Source: Olsenella sp. An290
Lineage (GTDB): Bacteria > Actinomycetota > Coriobacteriia > Coriobacteriales > Atopobiaceae
Reading direction: 5' to 3'
Length of the DNA stretch: 64,000 bases
Assembly: GCF_002159535.1 (NCBI RefSeq)
Contig: NZ_NFIU01000001.1
Coordinates: forward strand, 248,001-312,000
Under the pieces are notes generated by a model that saw only the letters and a list, made by a program, of their open reading frames with translations, was not told where the DNA came from and ran no database searches. The first letter of the stretch is position 1. Every line of letters begins with the position of its first letter. Of the stretch, positions 59,707 to 64,000 are shown in pieces. A program made the translations under genes and the position numbers.

Positions 59707-61386
59707 ATGGCAGAGTTCGTCTACATGTTCAACCGCGCCCGCAAGGCCGTGCACGACAAGGTCATCCTCGACGACGTCACGGTGGGCGTCTACCCCGGAG
59801 CCAAGATCGGCGTGGTGGGCCCCAACGGTGCCGGCAAGTCGACCCTCCTCAAGGTCATGGCGGGCCTCGAGGACGTCTCCAACGGCGAGGCGCGCCTCAC
59901 GCCGGGCTACACCGTGGGCATCCTCCAGCAGGAGCCCCCGCTCGACGAGGACAAGACCGTCCGCGAGAACATCGAGCTCGCCTTCGGCGACATCCTGGCC
60001 AAGATCGAGCGCTTCAACCAGGTGAGCGCCGAGATGGCCGACCCTGACGCCGACTTTGACGCCCTCATGGCCGAGATGGGCCAGCTCCAGGACGAGATCG
60101 ACGCCGCCAACGGCTGGGACCTGGACTCCCAGCTCTCCCAGGCGATGGACGCCCTGCAGTGCCCGGACCCGGACGCGCCCGTCTCCATCCTCTCTGGCGG
60201 CGAGCGCCGCCGCGTGGCGCTGTGCCGTCTGCTGCTCGAGGCCCCCGACCTGCTGCTCCTTGACGAGCCCACCAACCACCTGGACGCCGAGTCCGTGCTC
60301 TGGCTGGAGCAGTTCCTGCACAAGTACCCCGGCGCCGTCATGGCCGTCACGCACGACCGCTACTTCCTCGACGACGTGGCCGAGTGGATCTGCGAGGTCG
60401 ACCGCGGCCAGCTCTACCCCTACGAGGGCAACTACTCCACCTATCTGGAGAAGAAGGCCGCGCGCCTGGAGGCCCAGAGCCAGCAGGACGCCCGCCGCGC
60501 CAAGAAGATGAAGTCCGAGCTCGCGTGGGTCCGCAGCTCGCCCAAGGCCCGCCAGGCCAAGAACCGCGCGCGTCTGGAGCGCTACGAGCAGATGGAGGCC
60601 GAGGCCCGCGCCTCCAAGCGCGTGGACTTCACCGACATCCACATCCCCGTGGGCCCGCGCCTGGGCGCCAAGGTCCTGGAGGCCGAGCACCTCTCAAAGA
60701 GCTTCGGCGACCGCGTGCTGATCGACGACCTCTCCTTCTCCCTGCCGCGCAACGGCATCGTGGGCGTGATCGGCCCCAACGGCGTGGGCAAGTCCACGCT
60801 CTTCAAGATGATCGTGGGGCAGGAGCAGCCCACGTCCGGCACCCTCACGGTGGGGGAGACCGTCAAGCTCTCCTACGTCGACCAGATGCGCTCGGGCATC
60901 GATGCGGAGAAGACCCTCTGGGAGGTCGTCTCCGACGGCAACGACTACATCCGCGTGGGCGAGTCCGAGATCCCGAGCCGCGCCTACGTGGCGGCCTTCG
61001 GCTTCAAGGGGTCCGACCAGCAGAAGCGCGCGGGCGTGCTCTCCGGCGGCGAGCGCAACCGCCTGAACCTCGCGCTCACGCTGCGTCAGGGCGGAAACCT
61101 CCTGCTCCTGGACGAGCCCACCAACGACCTCGACGTCGAGACGCTCGAGTCCCTCGAGGAGGCGCTCGAGGAGTTCCCCGGCTGCTCCGTGGTGATCTCC
61201 CACGACCGCTGGTTCCTCGACCGCGTGGCCACGCACATTCTCGCTTGGGAGGGCACGGACGAGAACCCCGGCCGCTGGCACTGGTTCGAGGGCAACTTCG
61301 AGGCCTATCAGGCCGACCGCGAGAAGCGCCTCGGCGCGGAGGCGTCCAAGCCGCACCGCCTGCACCGCAAGCTCACGCGCGACTAG
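59707..61386 (+). CDS. ettA: Energy-dependent translational throttle protein EttA (ABC-F)
   Basis: 559 aa, EttA length. Two ATPase cassettes: GPNGAGKST / LSGGERRR / LLLLDEPTNHLD and GPNGVGKST / LSGGERNR / LLLLDEPTNDLD, with the interdomain arm rich in Arg/Lys and Gln. No membrane domain. Binds the ribosomal E site and gates elongation by energy state. Start ATG 59707. Confidence 0.95.
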   Translation: MAEFVYMFNRARKAVHDKVILDDVTVGVYPGAKIGVVGPNGAGKSTLLKVMAGLEDVSNGEARLTPGYTVGILQQEPPLDEDKTVRENIELAFGDILAKIERFNQVSAEMADPDADFDALMAEMGQLQDEIDAANGWDLDSQLSQAMDALQCPDPDAPVSILSGGERRRVALCRLLLEAPDLLLLDEPTNHLDAESVLWLEQFLHKYPGAVMAVTHDRYFLDDVAEWICEVDRGQLYPYEGNYSTYLEKKAARLEAQSQQDARRAKKMKSELAWVRSSPKARQAKNRARLERYEQMEAEARASKRVDFTDIHIPVGPRLGAKVLEAEHLSKSFGDRVLIDDLSFSLPRNGIVGVIGPNGVGKSTLFKMIVGQEQPTSGTLTVGETVKLSYVDQMRSGIDAEKTLWEVVSDGNDYIRVGESEIPSRAYVAAFGFKGSDQQKRAGVLSGGERNRLNLALTLRQGGNLLLLDEPTNDLDVETLESLEEALEEFPGCSVVISHDRWFLDRVATHILAWEGTDENPGRWHWFEGNFEAYQADREKRLGAEASKPHRLHRKLTRD

Positions 61387-61426
61387 GGATTTGTGCCCCC
61401 TCCCATAGTTTTCGAACGGCTCCCTT

Positions 61427-61476
61427 ACGGTCGCCTGACGTGACACGACTACGGTTGTGCCATGTCAGGCGACCGT
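61427..61476. repeat. 13-bp inverted repeat upstream of the 61495 gene
   Basis: ACGGTCGCCTGAC (61427-61439) and its complement (61464-61476) with a 24-base loop. The left arm and next bases resemble 33045-33065. Confidence 0.65.
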
Positions 61477-61494
61477 CTCGTGAAAGGGAACCGT

Positions 61495-62187
61495 ATGCTT
61501 GAAGGCGTGTCCTACTCCGTCCACATGGACCTCGAGGGGTTCCGTGACCTCTTCCGCGCCCAGCAGATTCGTTACACCCGAAAGCTCGGGATTCTCTGTG
61601 CCGTGCTTTTTGGGTTCATGACCATCGCTTCCGTCTTTGCGTGTCTCTTTGCCCCCTCCGTCGAGATGGTCGGGGGCACGCTGCTCTTCGTGGCGCTTCT
61701 CGTGTTTGGCGTCGTGATGGCGGTGCGTCCGCCGCTTCTGCTCGCAACGCGCGCGGGCCTGGTGCGGAGATGGTTTGCGCAGCGAGGCGCCGCCAGCGCG
61801 GGCGACGATCAGCTCGGGCAGCTCGTTGCCGACTATACGGTGACCCTCTCCGCGTTTGGCTTCACGGAGGCCTCGCGCACCGCAACGCTCAACATACCCT
61901 GGTTTGCCCTCGACGCTCGCCCGGTTGCGGGCGACAACGGGACCTACTTCGTGCTGGCAAAGGGCAAGGAGGCCTCTCTTGCCTATAACCTCATGGGAAT
62001 CAACTGGGCGTTTCGCAACGAGGACGCCTCGGGCGTGCTCTTTCTCCCGCGCGAGCTCGTCGAGAAGAACCCGGGGCTCGTTGACGAGACGTCCTCCGCG
62101 ATCAAGGACGCCCGCCGGCGCTATCTCGGTCGCGGCAAGCGGCCCATCGAGGACAAGCAGCTCGCCTCGTGGCTGGCGGCGAAGTAG
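61495..62187 (+). CDS. Membrane protein with YcxB-like C-terminus
   Basis: 230 aa. Two membrane segments at about residues 34-54 and 58-80, then a soluble region (YTVTLSAFGFTEASRTATLNIPW, LPRELVEKNPG) that recalls YcxB-like domains. Start ATG 61495 after AAAGGGAACCGT; ATG 61462 lies in a palindrome and is not favoured. Function unknown. Confidence 0.65.
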   Translation: MLEGVSYSVHMDLEGFRDLFRAQQIRYTRKLGILCAVLFGFMTIASVFACLFAPSVEMVGGTLLFVALLVFGVVMAVRPPLLLATRAGLVRRWFAQRGAASAGDDQLGQLVADYTVTLSAFGFTEASRTATLNIPWFALDARPVAGDNGTYFVLAKGKEASLAYNLMGINWAFRNEDASGVLFLPRELVEKNPGLVDETSSAIKDARRRYLGRGKRPIEDKQLASWLAAK

Positions 62188-62237
62188 GAAGTCCCCGTCT
62201 CGTGCTTGGCGAGCCTATCGGTTTGGAGTGAGTTGGC

Positions 62238-63215
62238 ATGCTTTTCGCCAGAAAGAAGACGAGCCTCGCCGAGCTCCCGCTCGAGGAGGTGCGCTTCTCG
62301 AGCGAGGACCTGTTCTGCCTGCTCGGGGGCAACGACGCGTGCATGGTGGCATGCGGGCCGATGCGGCTCAGGCTGGACATCGTCGAGCGTGATCGGCCGG
62401 ACCTCGGTCCCTGGAAGCGCAGCCTCATCAATCGCTATTCTGATGCGGGCTGGGTGGACGCCGAGGGCAACCCGTGCCTGGAGCTTGCCCGCGCCATCGA
62501 CGCCCTGGGACAGATGGGCGTCGCCATTTCCTACGAGCAGAACATTCGTAATCGTAAGGCGGGCGTCGTGCTCGGCGAGCGTGGGGCCGTCGGCGTCGTG
62601 AGGGCGTCGGGCGTCAGGGGCGGCTGGTACCTGCGACCCTTCCCAGAGGATCGCTCGCTGTGGCCGGCTCGCTTCCGCGAGATCTTCCCGGCCGTCGATT
62701 TCCCCTTCTCCCCGGCGCGACGCGAGTACCATGCCACGATCGTGGAGCCGGAGGAGGAGAACGTCGCCAGGGCGTTCGCCGACGGCGACGAGGTGTACTC
62801 CCGCGCGTACGCGCTCCGCCACGACCTCGATCCCGACGCCCTCGCCGAGATGACGCAGGCACTGGGGAGAGAGTTTGACCGCCCTCGGTTCTTCGTGGCC
62901 GACCTTACAGGCTGCGAGCCGGACCTGTCGATGGGATGGCGCTACGTCGGCGAGGCGAGGGGGCACGCTCGCTGCCGACGCGTCATGCTGGTGCCCGAGA
63001 TCGGCGCGATCTTCTCGAACTGCACCGCCTGGAGCCCCTCCGTATCCGATCGCTGGCTCTCTGAGGACATCCCAAGCATTCGTGACAAGACGGACTTCTA
63101 CTCCTTCGACTTCTACTGCTCCGGGGACCTTTTCGAGGCCCTCTCGCACGCGCCGGCGCATCCCGAGGCCGTCGCGGCGGGCGAGGACCCGGGTCTCCCG
63201 AAGAGCTGGACGTAG
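62238..63215 (+). CDS. Hypothetical protein
   Basis: 325 aa, soluble, no membrane segment. Residues 70-150 (CLELARAIDALGQMGVAI, GVVRASGVRGGWYL) and 225-300 are the more structured parts. No family recognised. Start ATG 62238; gap of 50 bases to the previous gene and 32 bases to a 19-codon ORF, so possibly one operon. Confidence 0.6.
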   Translation: MLFARKKTSLAELPLEEVRFSSEDLFCLLGGNDACMVACGPMRLRLDIVERDRPDLGPWKRSLINRYSDAGWVDAEGNPCLELARAIDALGQMGVAISYEQNIRNRKAGVVLGERGAVGVVRASGVRGGWYLRPFPEDRSLWPARFREIFPAVDFPFSPARREYHATIVEPEEENVARAFADGDEVYSRAYALRHDLDPDALAEMTQALGREFDRPRFFVADLTGCEPDLSMGWRYVGEARGHARCRRVMLVPEIGAIFSNCTAWSPSVSDRWLSEDIPSIRDKTDFYSFDFYCSGDLFEALSHAPAHPEAVAAGEDPGLPKSWT

Positions 63216-63247
63216 CGCAGACGCACGATCGGGAAGGAAGGCCGATC

Positions 63248-63307
63248 ATGAGCCTGAGCTCTCTGTATAGCAACCTCAACTACTACAACAGCCAGGCGAG
63301 CTACTGA
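63248..63307 (+). CDS. Candidate 19-residue peptide
   Basis: ATG to TGA, 20 codons, rich in Ser, Tyr and Asn (MSLSSLYSNLNYYNSQASY), with GGAAGGAAGGCCGATC just before it. Too short for most gene finders. May be a real small protein or a truncated N-terminus of a longer one. Confidence 0.4.
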   Translation: MSLSSLYSNLNYYNSQASY

Positions 63308-63424
63308 CAGACGAGAGCCAACCGAGTGCGCGAGCGCGACTAGCGTCATCGCGGTACTTCTCGGCGAGCGGCGTCTCTTTTTCGAAACATTACCCTCACA
63401 GAATGTCCATAACCCGTTAGAATG

Positions 63425-63454
63425 AAGGGGCGTCCCTACGGGGCGCCCCTTTTG
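63425..63454 (+). terminator. Hairpin with T run before the dehydrogenase gene
   Basis: AAGGGGCG/CGCCCCTT with an 11-base loop and TTTT. A TAGAAT lies just upstream (about 63418), so it either ends upstream transcription or sits in the leader of the next gene. Confidence 0.6.
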
Positions 63455-63494
63455 TGCGAGAGGCGGCGCGAGGCGCCACGACGATAGGAGCAGC

Positions 63495-64000
63495 ATGCAC
63501 GGAGAAGACATTCGCACTCGTAAGGCGGTCATCATCGGCGCCGGTCGCGTGGGCAGCCACGTGGCGCTCTGCCTCATGTTCCAGCATCTTGTGAACGAGA
63601 TCGTCTTTGTGGACGTCAACCGGGACGCCGCCCGCGCCCAGGCGCTTGACCTCGATGACCTGGCATCCGGCCTCGGCGATTCCTTCACCATCCGCGTGGG
63701 CGACTACGCCGACTGCGCCGACGCCCACTTCGTGATCCTCACCGCCGGCCGCAGCCGCCGCCCCGGCGAGACGCGCCTCCAGATGCTCGACGGCACCCTC
63801 AAGGTGCTCGACGGCATCGTGGGCCCGCTCAAGGAGTCCGGCTTCCACGGCATCCTCATCAGCGTCTCCAACCCGGCCGACATCGTGGTGGAGTACCTCT
63901 ACCGCAAGCTCGACCTCCCGCGCAACCAGGTCTTTGGAACCGGCACCGCGCTCGACTCCGCGCGCCTGCGCCGTGTGCTCTCCGAGACGATCGACGTGGG
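63495..64000 (+). CDS. Lactate/malate dehydrogenase family protein (partial, runs off the window)
   Basis: At least 168 aa, cut by the window edge. NAD site AVIIGAGRVGSHVAL, Asp40 ending strand 2 (NAD over NADP), mobile loop RPGETRLQML and GTGTALDSARLR, the LDH-type sequence. The residue that usually decides substrate (Gln102 of lactate, Arg in malate enzymes) is Arg88 here, so malate specificity is possible. Start ATG 63495 follows GATAGGAGCAGC. Confidence 0.85.
   Translation, partial: MHGEDIRTRKAVIIGAGRVGSHVALCLMFQHLVNEIVFVDVNRDAARAQALDLDDLASGLGDSFTIRVGDYADCADAHFVILTAGRSRRPGETRLQMLDGTLKVLDGIVGPLKESGFHGILISVSNPADIVVEYLYRKLDLPRNQVFGTGTALDSARLRRVLSETIDV

Noticed and set aside
1-64000. CRISPR arrays and cas genes
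   Set aside because: Direct repeats with regular unique spacers are absent; the tandem repeats found (17864, 29822, 51619, 59239) are too short or too few.
1-64000. tRNA, rRNA or tmRNA genes
   Set aside because: No T-loop/acceptor pattern or rRNA core sequence was noticed; a covariance search would be decisive.
1-64000. The CGAGAAGRAC motif as a polar Chi- or FtsK-type site
   Set aside because: Counts on the two strands are about equal (21 and 23), so no strand bias is seen in this window. A whole-replichore count could still change this.

Overview
The window is high-GC DNA with Gly-Glu/AGGAGG-type ribosome sites, dense short-gap operons and actinobacterial-type gene content. The mix of an LDH-like dehydrogenase, CydDC, a Nos-type zinc protein next to cydC, flavodoxin plus DUF3793, PadR/DUF1700, CmpB-type membrane protein and EttA suggests a member of the Coriobacteriia, most like Atopobiaceae/Olsenella. 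This assignment is inference from gene content only; there is no rRNA or tRNA gene in the window.

Layout. 0.3-3.3 kb: a TipAS-type regulator, an AbiE toxin-antitoxin pair, and a structured leader RNA with the stub of a lost nuclease gene. 3.5-9.1 kb: ECF sigma/anti-sigma pair, SdpR-SdpI operon, PadR-DUF1700 operon. 9.2-9.9 kb: Phd/PIN toxin-antitoxin. 10.5-15.1 kb: CydDC exporter, Nos-type protein, DUF454 protein, HMA protein. 15.3-17.7 kb: AhpC and a domain-permuted AhpF. 17.7-18.9 kb: graveyard of ABC, AAA-ATPase and HipBA fragments. 18.9-25.7 kb: flavodoxin/DUF3793 operon, a heterodimeric ABC transporter and its divergent AraC regulator, sharing GTTAGC-type dyads that look like metal-regulator sites. 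26.3-28 kb: prfC. 28-36.5 kb: accessory zone with ATPase and antitoxin debris, one intact AAA/DUF4143 ATPase, XRE membrane regulators, RelB/PIN pair and DUF2252. 36.8-42 kb: ABC-2 exporter with a two-component system. 42-54.6 kb: MFS, DUF1810, TAG glycosylase, SWIM protein, DUF1016 nuclease behind the second copy of the leader RNA, then metabolic and regulatory genes. 54.6-58 kb: iron/corrinoid ABC importer. 58-64 kb: Usp, Nudix, EttA, unknown genes and the start of an LDH/MDH-family gene.

Two features run through the whole window. First, several unrelated families of short palindromic repeats sit between genes, and some have been captured as the first or last codons of genes. No transposase is present, so they would have to be mobilised in trans. 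Second, a 10-mer, CGAGAAGRAC (or its complement GTYCTTCTCG), occurs about 44 times by eye, roughly once per 1.45 kb on both strands and in several reading frames. That density is like a DNA-uptake sequence.

The strongest candidate for an undescribed system is the leader RNA. Two copies (minus strand about 2883-3073; plus strand about 45361-45552) share a promoter with a GAACnnnnGTTC-like box and about 92 percent sequence identity. Substitutions in three helices keep base pairing, including a full G-C to A-U exchange. One copy precedes a PDDEXK DUF1016 protein; the other keeps only a 23-codon stub of that gene and now precedes the AbiE pair.
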